A stretch of DNA of 64,000 nucleotides from Aster yellows witches'-broom phytoplasma AYWB. Its GTDB lineage: Bacteria > Bacillota_I > Bacilli_A > Acholeplasmatales > Acholeplasmataceae. A program made the position numbers and the translations under genes. This document shows, piece after piece, positions 19,463 through 29,276 of the stretch (its first letter is position 1; every line of letters starts with the position of its first letter). The stretch lies in assembly GCF_000012225.1 (NCBI RefSeq), contig NC_007716.1, positions 124,001 to 188,000 on the forward strand, given 5' to 3'. The notes below the pieces were generated by a model. It made no database searches. It had not been told where the DNA came from and was given only the letters and a program-made list of their open reading frames with translations.

Positions 19463-21065
19463 TAAAGATTTAAAAACTAAATTTATTTTTATTACTGGAG
19501 GAGTTGTTTCAAGCCTAGGAAAAGGCATAACTGCTGCTTCTATTGGTCAAATTTTAAAAAATAGAGGTCTTAAAGTAAGTATTCAAAAACTAGATCCTTA
19601 TATTAATGTTGATCCTGGAACAATGAGCCCTTATCAACACGGTGAGGTCTTTGTCACTGATGATGGTGCTGAAACTGATCTTGATTTGGGTCATTACGAA
19701 AGATTTTTAGATGAAAACATGAGCAAAAAGTCAAACGTCACTGCAGGGCAAATTTATCAAAGCGTCATCAATAAAGAACGTGAAGGCAAATACTTAGGTA
19801 AAACAGTTCAAGTAATTCCACATATCACTGAAGAAATCAAACAAAAACTAACTGATGCTGCTCTTTTTCACAAATCTGATGTTGTTATTGTAGAAATTGG
19901 AGGCACTGTAGGAGACATTGAATCATCGCCTTTTTTAGAAGCTATCAGACAAGTGCGCTTTGATTTTGGTTATCGCAATGTTTTATACCTTCACACCACT
20001 TTAGTTCCTTATTTAAAAAAAACCAAAGAAATTAAAACTAAACCTACTCAACACAGTTTTAAAGAATTGCGCGCTTTAGGAATACAACCCCAAATTTTGG
20101 TCTTACGTAGCGAAGTTCCTATCAACCAAGAAACCAAAAATAAAATTTCTGCTTTATGCGACATCAATTCACAAGCTATTTTTGAAGCCTTAGATGTTGA
20201 TATTTTATATCAAATGATTCTGAACTTGAACCATCAAGGAATAGATGATTTTATTTTACAACATTTTAAACTTACTAATTTTCCAACCGCCGATTTGCAA
20301 GCCTGGCAACAACTAATTACACGCATCCAAAATTTAGAAAAAAAAGTAGTCATCGCTCTAGTAGGTAAATACATTGTTTTGCATGATGCTTATTTATCAA
20401 TTGTAGAAGCTCTTAAACATGCTTCTTATCAATATAATTGTAAACTTGAAATTAAATGGATAGATGCTGAAAAAGTAACGTCAGATAATATTTCTTCCTT
20501 TTTTGAAGATTGTGATGGTATCTTAGTTCCTTATGGTTTTGGGAACCGCGCTATTGAAGGCAAAATTTTAGCCATTAATTATGCAAGAACTAACAATATT
20601 CCTTTCTTTGGAATTTGTCTAGGTATGCAGTTAGCAGTTATTGAATATGCCCGTAATGTTTTGCATTTACAAGATGCCAATTCTTTGGAAGTTGATGAAA
20701 AGACACCTCATCCTGTAATTACTAAAAAAATAGTTGATATCAATTTAGGAGGCACCTTACGATTAGGTTCTTATTCGTGCCATCTTAAAGCCAATACCAA
20801 AAGTAAAGCTATTTATAATCAAGAAATAATTTATGAAAGACATCGTCATCGTTTTGAGATGAATCCTCATTATGTTTCTTTATTTGAAAAAAATAATGAT
20901 TTTGTTGTTTCTGGAATAAATCCAGAACAAAATCTTTGTGAAATTGTTGAGTTAAAAAGCCATCCTTGGTTTATTGCAGTACAATTTCATCCTGAGTTTT
21001 TGTCGAGACCATTAAAACCACATCCTTTATTTAAAGGTTTTGTTGAAGCGTCTTTATTAAATTAA
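19455..21065 (+). CDS. pyrG: CTP synthase
   Basis: Makes CTP from UTP with glutamine; CTP is needed for RNA and for CDP-diacylglycerol, the substrate of pssA upstream. The synthetase domain starts [15 protein letters not shown]. The glutaminase domain has GICLGMQLA (catalytic Cys) and VQFHPEF (His/Glu). The frame is open 26 codons further upstream, inside psd, but family alignment favours the TTG at 19455 (536 aa), which overlaps the psd stop. In reported phytoplasma maps pyrG lies beside imp; here it is about 28 kb away. Confidence 0.95.
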
Positions 21066-21090
21066 AAGAAATAAATAATTTATAAATGAA

Positions 21091-21119
21091 AAAACTACCT
21101 TTTTAAGGTAGTTTTTTTG
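21091..21119 (+). terminator. rho-independent terminator after pyrG
   Basis: AAAACTACCTT and AAGGTAGTTTT form a tight hairpin ending in a run of T. It closes the pssA-psd-pyrG transcript. Confidence 0.85.
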
Positions 21120-21125
21120 TTATAT

Positions 21126-21148
21126 TGAGGTGTTCCAAAAGTTTAGAT
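21126..21148 (+). repeat. solo IS terminal repeat (copy 1)
   Basis: TGAGGTGTTCCAAAAGTTTA plus GAT, almost identical to sequences at 27316, 49260 and, in both orientations, at 57796. It is interpreted as the end of an IS3-family (tra5) element. No second end of the same element is visible nearby. Confidence 0.6.
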
Positions 21149-21202
21149 AATTTTTGTTTTTTAAAAGAAATAAAAAAGATCAACTTAAAAATTTGATCTT
21201 AA

Positions 21203-21388
21203 TTGTTATTTTTTTATTTAAATAATAAATTAGTTTTTGTTTTTTTTACAAACACCCAAAATGATTTTAATTATTTTGATAGAATTATTAAATTGGATAA
21301 TAATCATATTATAGAAGATATTTCTAATAAAAAAACTTTTCGAAATCCCCATTTTATTTGCCAACTTTTTACACACATCTACCAATAA
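21203..21388 (+). pseudogene. relic of an ABC transporter ATP-binding protein (C-terminal end)
   Basis: A 61-residue open stretch contains YFDRIIKLDNNHIIEDISNK, the typical segment after the H-loop of ABC ATPases (D-R-I-x-x-L-x-x-G-x-I). The Walker and signature motifs are absent, and the H-loop His before it appears as Asn. It may once have supplied the ATPase for the neighbouring transporter. An IS end 60 bases upstream marks the truncation. Confidence 0.45.
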
Positions 21389-21425
21389 TTATAAAAATTT
21401 ATAATAAATCAATAAATAATTTATC

Positions 21426-21653
21426 TTGGGAAATATTAATTTTTATGATGAACCTTTATTAGAAGGCACGATATATAATTATTATAAGAGGATATGGAAT
21501 GCATTTTATTTCTGTATTTTTTTTATTAAATTGTTTTTATTTGGATTACTTATGTTAAGAGAAGAATTACTTTTTAAATGTTTGTTTGTAATTGTCTATT
21601 TAGTAATAGGTTTATTGGTTTTTAGGATATATGTAGCTGTAGAAATGTTTTAA
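21426..21653 (+). CDS. hypothetical membrane protein
   Basis: A 75-residue frame with a TTG start and two hydrophobic segments (about 27-43 and 51-70). The family is not recognised. No good Shine-Dalgarno is seen, and decayed coding-like sequence continues to 21920, so it may be a fragment of a larger degraded membrane gene. Confidence 0.3.
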   Translation: MGNINFYDEPLLEGTIYNYYKRIWNAFYFCIFFIKLFLFGLLMLREELLFKCLFVIVYLVIGLLVFRIYVAVEMF

Positions 21654-21965
21654 CATAAACGTTATTATCCTTTAAAAAAGAAGAAATACAAAAATTAAAA
21701 ATAATAATTTTTTTACCAAAAGATATTAATCAAATTTTAAAAAAACTTTATTATTCAATTTTGATAAATTGGAAATAATTGGAGAGTCTATAATTAATTC
21801 TATATTTTTTATCATTTTGCTTTGGCTTTTTGTATTTATACCTCAAAATATAAAACGATTTCCAAGCATATCTGATTTTTTTTTGCTATTTATCTTTAAT
21901 AATAATATCTTGTTGTTTGGGCTGTTATAATTAGATATTTATTTTAATATCTTATATTATATAAT

Positions 21966-23651
21966 TTAAACTTGTCTTATTTTTTCCATTTTTTTCAAAA
22001 AGAAAACAACAGTTCCTACAATAATAAAATAAATAATAGAAGAAATATAATAAGGTTTAGGGCTTGCAACACTACTATACAAAGCATTAGAAGCACAAGC
22101 AATATCAATAATTCCACCTAACATACTAAAAACAACACAATCTTTTAAATTAATAATAAACTCATTTAAAATAGGAGTTTGTGATCTTTTAATAGCTTGG
22201 GGTAAAACAATATAACGCATTGTTTGAGTATGTGTCATTCCTAAAGACAAGGAAGCCTCAATTTGCCCTTTATCCAAAAAGTAAATATTTTTAGTAATAA
22301 TTTCTGAAATATAGCCCATAGTATTTAAAATAATTACCATATAAGCAGCAAACATTGGAGTATACCAAGTAGCATTTTTGAAAAAAATAAACTCTTTTAA
22401 GAAAAAATAACTCACAAAAGCTTGCACTAACATAGGAGTGCTTTTAATAATCCATATATAAAAATTAATAATTATACATCCTATTTGATGCAAATAATAA
22501 ATTAAAAAATGACTTTTCTTTTTGGTAATATCTAACACTTGGAAAAGAACTAACAATAAAGATAAGACAAAACCTCCAAAAGTTCCATAAAACCCAAATT
22601 TAAGAGTTGTTAAAATGCCTCTTTTATAAAGAGAAAAATTATTTTTAAAAATAGACCATATATTTAATGTATCTTTTTCTGAGTTTTGTTTATCCATGAA
22701 TTCTTTTCTTTTTTTGATGGTAAGTGTGTATTTATTTTCTGTGGTAGGTTCTTTTGTTAAAAAATCATCAATGTCTTTTTTGGTAATGCCTTTTTTTTTA
22801 ATAATTTCTTCTTGTTTTTTAAATCCAATAGCAAGTCCTCCAGCGGCTTGTTTTATTTCGTTATCTAAAATTGTTTTTTTTTGGATTTCTATTCGCTCTA
22901 AATTATTATGATTTTGTAAATGTTTTTGGGCAACATTTGCATCAGCTAAATAAAAATAATTGGAGTCTGTTTGAACTTTTTGAGCTTGGAAATCAAAATT
23001 ATCAATTCCTTCTGCTTCATTTCCTTTTAATGTTTTGGCTATTTGTTCGTAAAAAGTTCCTCGTTGATATAAAATTTTTCCAGGTAATTGAATTTGGTCG
23101 ATATTTTGATTATTAATTTGTTTTTTAAAATAATCCTTATCAAAATAAGGATTATTTTTATTTATAATAATAAAATAAGATTGATCTTCATCATAATAAG
23201 AATGGTCAGTAAAATCAATTTGGGCTTGTCTTTCTTCTGTTTTGCTCATCCCTGCAATAATTAAATCAATATCTCCTTTTTGACAAGCAGGAATTAAACT
23301 ATTAAAATCTATTTTTTTAATTAATAATTTAATATTTTTATCATACTTTTCATTTAAATAATTAACTAATTCTTTAGCTACTAAAACATCATATCCAACA
23401 ACACCAATATCACTTTCTTTACCATTTATTGTTAAAGGATGTGGTTCTTTATCTTTATTATTAGAAAGATAATTATAAGGTTTGTAATTGCATTCCATTC
23501 CTACAACTAAAACATTTTCATCTTTATTTTTAGTATTTTGAGGATAGAAATCATCATATAACAAAAAAGATACAATAATAATTAAAATTGTTAAAAAAAG
23601 ATATTTAGCTTTAAAATAATTCTTAATTCTTGAAAAATATAACGTTAGCAA
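21966..23651 (-). CDS. amino-acid ABC transporter, substrate-binding domain fused to permease
   Basis: An N-terminal membrane anchor (about residues 18-35) leads into a family-3 solute-binding domain (VVGMECNYKPYNYL, then CQKGDIDLIIAGMSKTEERQAQIDF). After about residue 340 comes a His/Glu/Gln-type permease domain with the EAA-like loop QIEASLSLGMTHTQTMRYIVLPQA. The binding-protein/permease fusion resembles GlnP-type importers. The TTG at 23651 (561 aa) is preferred because AGGAAGGAAAG lies just upstream. A lysine riboswitch precedes it, so lysine is the likely substrate. No intact ATPase gene is adjacent. Confidence 0.88.
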   Translation of the reverse strand: MLTLYFSRIKNYFKAKYLFLTILIIIVSFLLYDDFYPQNTKNKDENVLVVGMECNYKPYNYLSNNKDKEPHPLTINGKESDIGVVGYDVLVAKELVNYLNEKYDKNIKLLIKKIDFNSLIPACQKGDIDLIIAGMSKTEERQAQIDFTDHSYYDEDQSYFIIINKNNPYFDKDYFKKQINNQNIDQIQLPGKILYQRGTFYEQIAKTLKGNEAEGIDNFDFQAQKVQTDSNYFYLADANVAQKHLQNHNNLERIEIQKKTILDNEIKQAAGGLAIGFKKQEEIIKKKGITKKDIDDFLTKEPTTENKYTLTIKKRKEFMDKQNSEKDTLNIWSIFKNNFSLYKRGILTTLKFGFYGTFGGFVLSLLLVLFQVLDITKKKSHFLIYYLHQIGCIIINFYIWIIKSTPMLVQAFVSYFFLKEFIFFKNATWYTPMFAAYMVIILNTMGYISEIITKNIYFLDKGQIEASLSLGMTHTQTMRYIVLPQAIKRSQTPILNEFIINLKDCVVFSMLGGIIDIACASNALYSSVASPKPYYISSIIYFIIVGTVVFFLKKMEKIRQV

Positions 23652-23668
23652 ATGACTTTCCTTCCTAT

Positions 23669-23698
23669 AAAACAAAAAACCTTCTTAAAAGAAGGTTT
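23669..23698 (-). terminator. intrinsic terminator of the lysine riboswitch
   Basis: On the minus strand AAACCTTCTT and AAGAAGGTTT form a 10-bp stem, followed by TTTTTTG. It lies between the aptamer and the Shine-Dalgarno of the transporter, the arrangement expected for transcriptional attenuation. Confidence 0.85.
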
Positions 23699-23709
23699 GA
23701 GAGAAACTT

Positions 23710-23872
23710 GATTAAAGCGCCTTTGCTGTTAAAACAGCAAGAATATTATAGATATTTTCTATAATCTCATAATAAATTATTGCCATAATTATTATTCGGC
23801 GATGGTTACCTTTCTTATGCTTCATAGAATGCCTTCTTCACATAATACTCTTTTACACCGCTACCTCTTTTG
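23710..23872 (-). promoter_or_regulatory. lysine riboswitch (L box) aptamer
   Basis: Read on the minus strand, conserved L-box pieces appear in order: AGAGGTAGCGG, AAGAGTAT, GAAGAAGGC, AAAGG, and TCGCCGAA. Five helices can be drawn: P1 (AAAG/CTTT), P2 (GCGGTG/CATCGC with inner TTATG/CATAA), P3 (ATAATAATTAT with its complement), P4 (GATTATAG/CTATAAT) and P5 (TTGCTGTT/AACAGCAA). A terminator and the amino-acid transporter gene follow. Lysine binding should favour termination and shut off the importer. Confidence 0.88.
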
Positions 23873-23949
23873 ATTTTATATAAAAATTTATTTAAATAAT
23901 TAAATTATATAATAAAAATTTATTATATAGTAAATTATAACATAATTTT

Positions 23950-24352
23950 TTTAAATGGTAATTGTTTTTATCAAAAATATAAAGAAATTATTTTCTTTCA
24001 TAATGAAATAAACTTTTTTCTTAGTGATGGTTTCATTAAAGATTTTTTTGGTATAAATTAGTAATTTTACGATGACCATAAAAATATTCATGAATTTGAC
24101 ATAAAACTTTAATAGGGTTTTATTGTAATAAGTATTTTTCTTCTTTGGTTTTGATTTTATTTTCGACTTTCAACCAACAATAAGTGTTTCTTTTGATTTT
24201 GATATTTTTTAAAATAGTTGTTAAATTTAGTTTTTTTAAATCGTTAAAACAATTAAAAAACTGTTTTTTTATCAATTTTATAATTTTTTTCATTAGAGTT
24301 TGTAATAATTTATTTTTTTGTTTAATATTTCTCTTAATTTTTTATTTTTCAT
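23950..24352 (-). pseudogene. IS3-family transposase (tra5) relic, N-terminal part
   Basis: Read on the minus strand, broken frames give MKNKKLREILNKKINYYKL, then MKKIIKLIKKQFF, EFYGHRKI-like YFYGHRKITNLY and NETITKKKVYFIM. These fit the orfA end and the HTH_21 start of orfB in IS3 elements. Several stops interrupt the frame and the DDE catalytic core is missing. Confidence 0.7.
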
Positions 24353-24424
24353 AATTGAAATATTTTTTCTTTTTTTATATCATATACATAATCATTATAA
24401 CTATGAATGATTATTATTTATTTA

Positions 24425-24545
24425 AAAAAAGGTGTTGCTCGCAACTGGGAGATTTTTATTTTTCTTCTTTTATTTGTGTGTACTTATAATTTTTGTTAGC
24501 GCTTCAGCGCGTTAGGGGATTTTGTTTGGTTTGAATTCAAAACAC
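24425..24545. repeat. GC-richer intergenic element with small palindromes
   Basis: In very AT-rich DNA this stretch carries GTTGCTCGCAAC and GCGCTTCAGCGC palindromes and the string GCGTTAGGGG. The style (short GC hairpins before TAGG-GG) resembles the elements at 55017 and 61393. Function unknown. Confidence 0.35.
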
Positions 24546-24656
24546 CTCTTTTTTAATAATGAAAAAAGAAAATAGGGAGTTATATATTATATCACTCCTT
24601 AAATAAGTTAATCTTTATATATTTTAAAAAACGTTAGTTAAAGTGTTATAAAACTA

Positions 24657-24903
24657 TTAATTATCTTCTTTTAGTGAATATTTATACATAGGATATAACT
24701 TTTTCAACCTATAACCTTGTTTGGTTTTAATTAAGAAAGATTTAATATATTTTAAATCTTCTTTTCAGTAATAAATAATGTTTAATCCTTTCTTATAATT
24801 AGTTTTAATGGGTTTATTGTATTTTTCTCGTTTTTTAGGATCTAATTGTTGTAATTGTAAAGTTTCTAATTTATGGAAATATTTTTTTTCCAATTAATTC
24901 TTT
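24657..24903 (-). pseudogene. decayed gene of unknown function
   Basis: A minus-strand frame reads about 80 codons with a single internal stop (TGA at 24767-24765) and includes QLQQLDPKKREKYNKPIK and KTKQGYRLKKLYPMYK. It is lysine-rich. The family is not recognised. No start is evident. Confidence 0.35.
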
Positions 24904-25028
24904 GATATGATTTTTAGTTTAATTTTGATAATTGATTTGAAAAAGATGATATAGATGTTTAAATGTATTATTTCAACTTTTAAAAAAGGGTTAAATCTGA
25001 AAGTAATAGTTTAAAAACCATTTACTAG

Positions 25029-25130
25029 AATATTGTAGGTGATTAAAGAACCATTAAAAAAAATACCAACTTTTAAGTTGGTTTCCTTATTGTTTCTAAA
25101 TACTAAAAAATATTTTTCTTATTATTAAAT
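25029..25130 (-). repeat. about 100-bp dispersed repeat with terminator (copy 1)
   Basis: Nearly identical to 58160-58260. It includes the hairpin ACCAACTT/AAGTTGGT followed on the minus strand by ATTTTTTTT, a terminator placed just after the secreted protein gene at 25157. Confidence 0.8.
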
Positions 25131-25156
25131 CAATAATTAAAATAAATTATAAAAAT

Positions 25157-25777
25157 TTAATCAGATAGAATATATTTTATCAACATATCTGATAACATAC
25201 CTGTTATTTGAGAAGACATAAAAATTAAAATAGACTCGGATTCATCATCTGAATATGTTTCGCTACATTCGATGAGAGATGATAATAATATAACACAACA
25301 ATTTTCAAAATACTGATTCCAATTTGTAAAAGTATCATTGATTTCTATACTATTGCGAATTGAATTATTCACAATAACTTTTTTCAAATTATTCACAATT
25401 TTTACTAAATTTGTATTCGAAGATTCTTGAATAGATTTTTGACTTTTAAACTTATTTGAAGATTCGCTATTGATTATATCACAACATTTTTGAGTAATAT
25501 CATTTAATTTTTCAACATTATTAGGATTTATTGTTATCCCTAAATTAAATAAATTAATTCTGTTTAAAGCCAAGAGAGAAAATTTTTTACAATCTATATC
25601 AATAAAATTAAATTTCTTATTTTTGACTTCTAAAATTTCACTAGATGTTTTTTTTTGTATATTTGTTGCATTGTGCGCAAAAATTTTTTTACTAAATATT
25701 GATGAGGAAAAAATCATAATTAATGTTATTAACATCAAAAAAACTAAATAATTATTTTTAACTAATTTTTTTAACAA
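25157..25777 (-). CDS. secreted protein, candidate effector
   Basis: A 206-aa protein with a basic N terminus, a hydrophobic stretch at about 11-28 and a probable cleavage site after IFAHNA (about 33-38), a Sec signal peptide. The mature part is hydrophilic, Asn/Ser/Ile-rich, with several cysteines (QKCCD, ENCCV, ECSETY). The start is TTG, with AGGAG upstream. It has its own terminator and lies in a PMU-like relic region, the usual setting for phytoplasma effectors. I do not recognise it as SAP11, SAP54 or TENGU. Confidence 0.7.
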   Translation of the reverse strand: MLKKLVKNNYLVFLMLITLIMIFSSSIFSKKIFAHNATNIQKKTSSEILEVKNKKFNFIDIDCKKFSLLALNRINLFNLGITINPNNVEKLNDITQKCCDIINSESSNKFKSQKSIQESSNTNLVKIVNNLKKVIVNNSIRNSIEINDTFTNWNQYFENCCVILLSSLIECSETYSDDESESILIFMSSQITGMLSDMLIKYILSD

Positions 25778-25938
25778 TTATAGATCTCCTTTTTTTATTT
25801 AATTTTTATCAACACTTGAATTAAAATATCTTCAAATTAAAATATCTTCAAATTAAAATATCCTCATGTAATTATATTTTAACATATATAATAATATTGC
25901 AAATTAAAATATTTTTAAAAACTAGAAAAGCGTAAGTT

Positions 25939-26141
25939 GTCAAAGAGTTTAAGGTTGATAAAAATAATAAACTTTTAGATAAACATACCAATAAACAAGT
26001 TTTGGAATCACTTAGATATAAATTTAAGCTTTTCAACCTTTTATATAAAAAAGTAACTCAAAGCTTAAATTTATATCTGTTGGTTTTATCAGCTGATAAA
26101 AAAACTAGTTATTTTTCATTTTTTGGATTATTAAAATTATA
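25939..26141 (+). pseudogene. unrecognised coding relic with hairpin
   Basis: An open stretch without a start codon reads VVKEFKVDKNNKLLDKHTNK and continues to a TAA. It contains a 19-bp perfect inverted repeat (26014-26032 and 26060-26078). Likely a degraded PMU gene. Confidence 0.3.
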
Positions 26142-26177
26142 ATATTTTTCTTTAAAAAATAAAAAGAATTTAGGGAT

Positions 26178-26639
26178 TCGTAATCAATTAATCGAACTTC
26201 ATTTACCTCTTTGGTAAAAAAACTAGTTTATCAATTTAAACATTACCTTAAATCTTTAACTAAATAGGAATTATATCAAGAAGGGATTTTAGGATTAATA
26301 AAAGCTCTAAATAATTACCAAGATTTAGCTAATACTTTTGCTTGTAATGTTTATAATATTGATACAGAACAAAAACAAGAAATATCAGTAAAAGAAGAAT
26401 ACAGAAAAGAAGATTTTGATATTTTTAAAGTAAAAGTATTAAATCCTGCCGATAAAATAAGAAATGATTTTCTTCAAATAGCTATTATTAATTGGATTTT
26501 AGACGATTCAACTACTTTAGAAGAAATAAAAAAAGATATATTTAATCGTTTAATAGGGGAAGAAAGTATTTTTTTACCTCTTGATATGTACAGAAACTCT
26601 TTAGCCCAAAATTTCTTTACTTATCCCACCAAACACTAA
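26178..26639 (+). pseudogene. relic of a PMU sigma factor fused to unknown sequence
   Basis: The frame reads NQLIELHLPL, then after a one-base shift KKLVYQFKHYLKSLTK, a stop, and ELYQEGILGLIKALNNYQD. This is region 2 of a sigma-70-family factor (cf. PMU rpoF). The remaining 100 codons (YRKEDFDIFKVKVLNP... to PTKH) do not look like sigma regions 3-4 and may come from another gene. Confidence 0.65.
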
Positions 26640-26645
26640 ATTAAA

Positions 26646-26993
26646 TAAATAAAAATAACTTTTTGAACTATTACTTTAGTAGCAGTTTTATTTTCACCTT
26701 CGTTATGGGTATATTTTTCAATTGACAACGTTCCTTCTAAATATACTTTTGAACCTTTATGTAAATACATACTCATGTTTTCGGCTTGGTTTCTAAAAAC
26801 AACACATGGAATGAATTGAGTTTTATCTTTGGTATTAATAGCTTTAGGCGTTCTAAAAGTATCTAAAAAACTGAACAGCCCAGAATATTAGAACACAGTC
26901 CTAAATCTACTTCTTTAATTTCAGTTTTTAAATTGGAAGTTTCATCACCTAAAATAGTTTCCCAAAAAAATATTTTAACTTTGAGAATCATTT
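26646..26993 (-). pseudogene. ssb fragment (C-terminal half) in a chimera
   Basis: On the minus strand, about 60 codons are nearly identical to the intact ssb at 52828, from INTKDKTQFIPCVVFRNQAE to KVIVQKVIF. The N-terminal half is replaced by unrelated sequence (MILKVKIFFWETILGDE) with a stop. A recombination product, not functional as SSB. Confidence 0.75.
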
Positions 26994-27615
26994 TTTTACT
27001 CTTCTGTTAGAAACTTAACCCTCCTATAATAAAAAAAACAACAAAAATAAATGCAATTTTACTCCTTTATATTTTTTTGATTTTTTAAAAAATTATTAAT
27101 TCTTATTTGTAATTAGAAAATCCAAAATTAGAAAATTTATTATTTTATTTATTATTTGCAATAAAAAAGCACTTATTTAAAAATGATAGTTATTTAAAAT
27201 AGCAATTATGAATAAAATAAGTTTTTTATTTAAAAATGAAGTAATTATTTATTTGTGTGACTTGTTAATTTATGTTTTATTATTTATATGTTTTTGTTTT
27301 TATTTTGCATTCCATTGAGGTGTTCCAAAAGTTTAGACACTTTTTACTTTTTAAAAACATCCTTTTAAAAATTATCTTTTTTTGCAAATCATTTCTTTTA
27401 AAAATATTTTGATTTCACATTTTAATTCATCAACTAAAAACAAACAATTTTAATTTTGTAAAATTCAATTACCAATCTCAAAAGCATTATTTATGATTGT
27501 CTTTTTTGATTTTATTCAAATTAACTTTTTTTGCTTTTTCCAATCACCAAATAAAATTTTTTCATTTCACCACAAAAAACCCCCCTACTACTCCAAAAAC
27601 ATCATCAAAAACCAA
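26994..27615. other. intergenic DNA with an IS end
   Basis: About 600 bases with no ORF, containing a solo IS end at 27316. It separates the accessory relics from lysS. Confidence 0.45.
27316..27339 (+). repeat. solo IS terminal repeat (copy 2)
   Basis: Same sequence and orientation as the copy at 21126 (TGAGGTGTTCCAAAAGTTTA then GACA). The two copies bracket the 6.2-kb accessory block 21.1-27.3 kb as direct repeats. Confidence 0.6.
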
Positions 27616-27622
27616 GTTTTTT

Positions 27623-27631
27623 TGGTATAAT
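27623..27631 (+). promoter_or_regulatory. extended -10 promoter of lysS
   Basis: TGGTATAAT lies 42 bases before the lysS ATG. No clear -35 box, as is common with an extended -10. Confidence 0.45.
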
Positions 27632-27672
27632 AAAGATTAAATGTTTAAAAAAATTATGCAAGGAACATATAA

Positions 27673-29163
27673 ATGAAAAAAAAAATAAGCGAACAAGAAA
27701 TTATTAGACATCAAAAAATGAATGAATTAAAAAAAATAAATATCGATCCTTTTGGAAAAAAAATTGTCCCTTCTCATTCCATCAAACAAATTATTTTGCA
27801 ATACCAAAAAGAAGATAGTTTAGCCTTCGAACAATCACAAATCAATGTTTGTGTAGCTGGTAGAATTGTTTTAAAAAGAGGACAAGGCAAAGCGGGTTTT
27901 TTGCATTTACAAGATTTTGATTTTCGAATACAAGCATATGTAAAGTTGGATTTGGTGGGAAAAGATGCTTTTCAAATTTATCAAAATTGTGATTTAGGAG
28001 ACATCATAGGCATCAAAGGGTTTTTATTCAAAACCAAAACGCAAGAATTAACCATTAAAGCCTTGGAATTTATTCACCTTACCAAAGCTCTAAAACCTTT
28101 ACCTGACAAATTTCATGGCTTGCAAAATCGCGAAGATATGAGAAAAAAACGCTATGTTGATCTAATCGTAAACGAAAAAACAAGACAAGTATTTTTAACT
28201 CGCAGTTTGATTATGAAATACATTAGAAATTTTTTTGATAATCAAGGCTTTTTAGAAGTAGAAACCCCCATTTTACAACCAACTTTGGGAGGCGCTTCTG
28301 CCAAACCTTTTATCACTCATCACAACGCTCTTAATTGTGATTTTTACTTGAGAATTGCCACCGAATTGCCCCTTAAAAAATTAATTGTTGGTGGGATGAA
28401 TAAAGTCTATGAAATTGGACGTCTTTTCAGAAATGAAGGAATTGACGCCACACATAATCCCGAATTTAGCACTATTGAGGCTTACTTGGCTTATGCTGAT
28501 ATGCAAGATATTATGGACTTAACAAAACAATGCTTACAAGAATTAGTCCAAAAAATTTTTGGCAAGTTGCAATTTACTTACCAAAACCAAGAAATTGATT
28601 TTTCCCATTTTGCAAAAGTAAGTATGGTTGCATCAATCAAGGAAAAGACAGGAATTGATTTTACAGACCATTTTACCTTGGAACAATGCCTTTCTTTGGC
28701 AAAAAAACACAAAATTGAAGTTATGCCCCACTTTAGTCAAGGACATATCATTGAGGCTTTTTTTGGAAAATACGTAGAAAATGCCCTCATTCAGCCTACT
28801 TTTGTCTACGGACATCCACTGGAAATAAGCCCTTTGGCAAAACAAAATGAATTTGATCCTCGTTTTACTGACCGTTTTGAACTTTTTATCGTAGGTAAGG
28901 AATTTGCTAATGCTTTTAGAGAACTTAACGACCCTATCGAACAAGAAAAACGCTTTTTAAACCAATTAAAACAAAAACAATTAGGCAACGAAGAAGCCAA
29001 TGACATGGACTATGATTTCTTAAACGCCCTTAATTATGGCATGCCTCCAACTGGTGGTCTTGGAATGGGAATTGATCGTTTGGTTATGCTTTTAACCGAT
29101 ACTGCAAATATTCGTGATGTTATTTTATTTCCGCATTGTAAAAATCAAAATAAATTCATATAA
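27673..29163 (+). CDS. lysS: lysyl-tRNA synthetase, class II
   Basis: Charges tRNA-Lys. An OB-fold anticodon-binding domain fills about residues 55-150. Motif 2 is [20 protein letters not shown] (about 251-270) and motif 3 is [11 protein letters not shown] (about 472-482). The length of 496 aa is typical. AAGGAAC precedes the ATG. An extended -10 promoter lies upstream. Confidence 0.97.
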   Translation: MKKKISEQEIIRHQKMNELKKINIDPFGKKIVPSHSIKQIILQYQKEDSLAFEQSQINVCVAGRIVLKRGQGKAGFLHLQDFDFRIQAYVKLDLVGKDAFQIYQNCDLGDIIGIKGFLFKTKTQELTIKALEFIHLTKALKPLPDKFHGLQNREDMRKKRYVDLIVNEKTRQVFLTRSLIMKYIRNFFDNQGFLEVETPILQPTLGGASAKPFITHHNALNCDFYLRIATELPLKKLIVGGMNKVYEIGRLFRNEGIDATHNPEFSTIEAYLAYADMQDIMDLTKQCLQELVQKIFGKLQFTYQNQEIDFSHFAKVSMVASIKEKTGIDFTDHFTLEQCLSLAKKHKIEVMPHFSQGHIIEAFFGKYVENALIQPTFVYGHPLEISPLAKQNEFDPRFTDRFELFIVGKEFANAFRELNDPIEQEKRFLNQLKQKQLGNEEANDMDYDFLNALNYGMPPTGGLGMGIDRLVMLLTDTANIRDVILFPHCKNQNKFI

Positions 29164-29276
29164 TACATAACCATTAAAATAATCATTTTTTTGATGTGTT
29201 AATTTATCATCAGAATTAAAATAAATCAACCAAAACAAGAATATTTTTATTTTTCAGCCAGCAAGGAAGTGTAATT

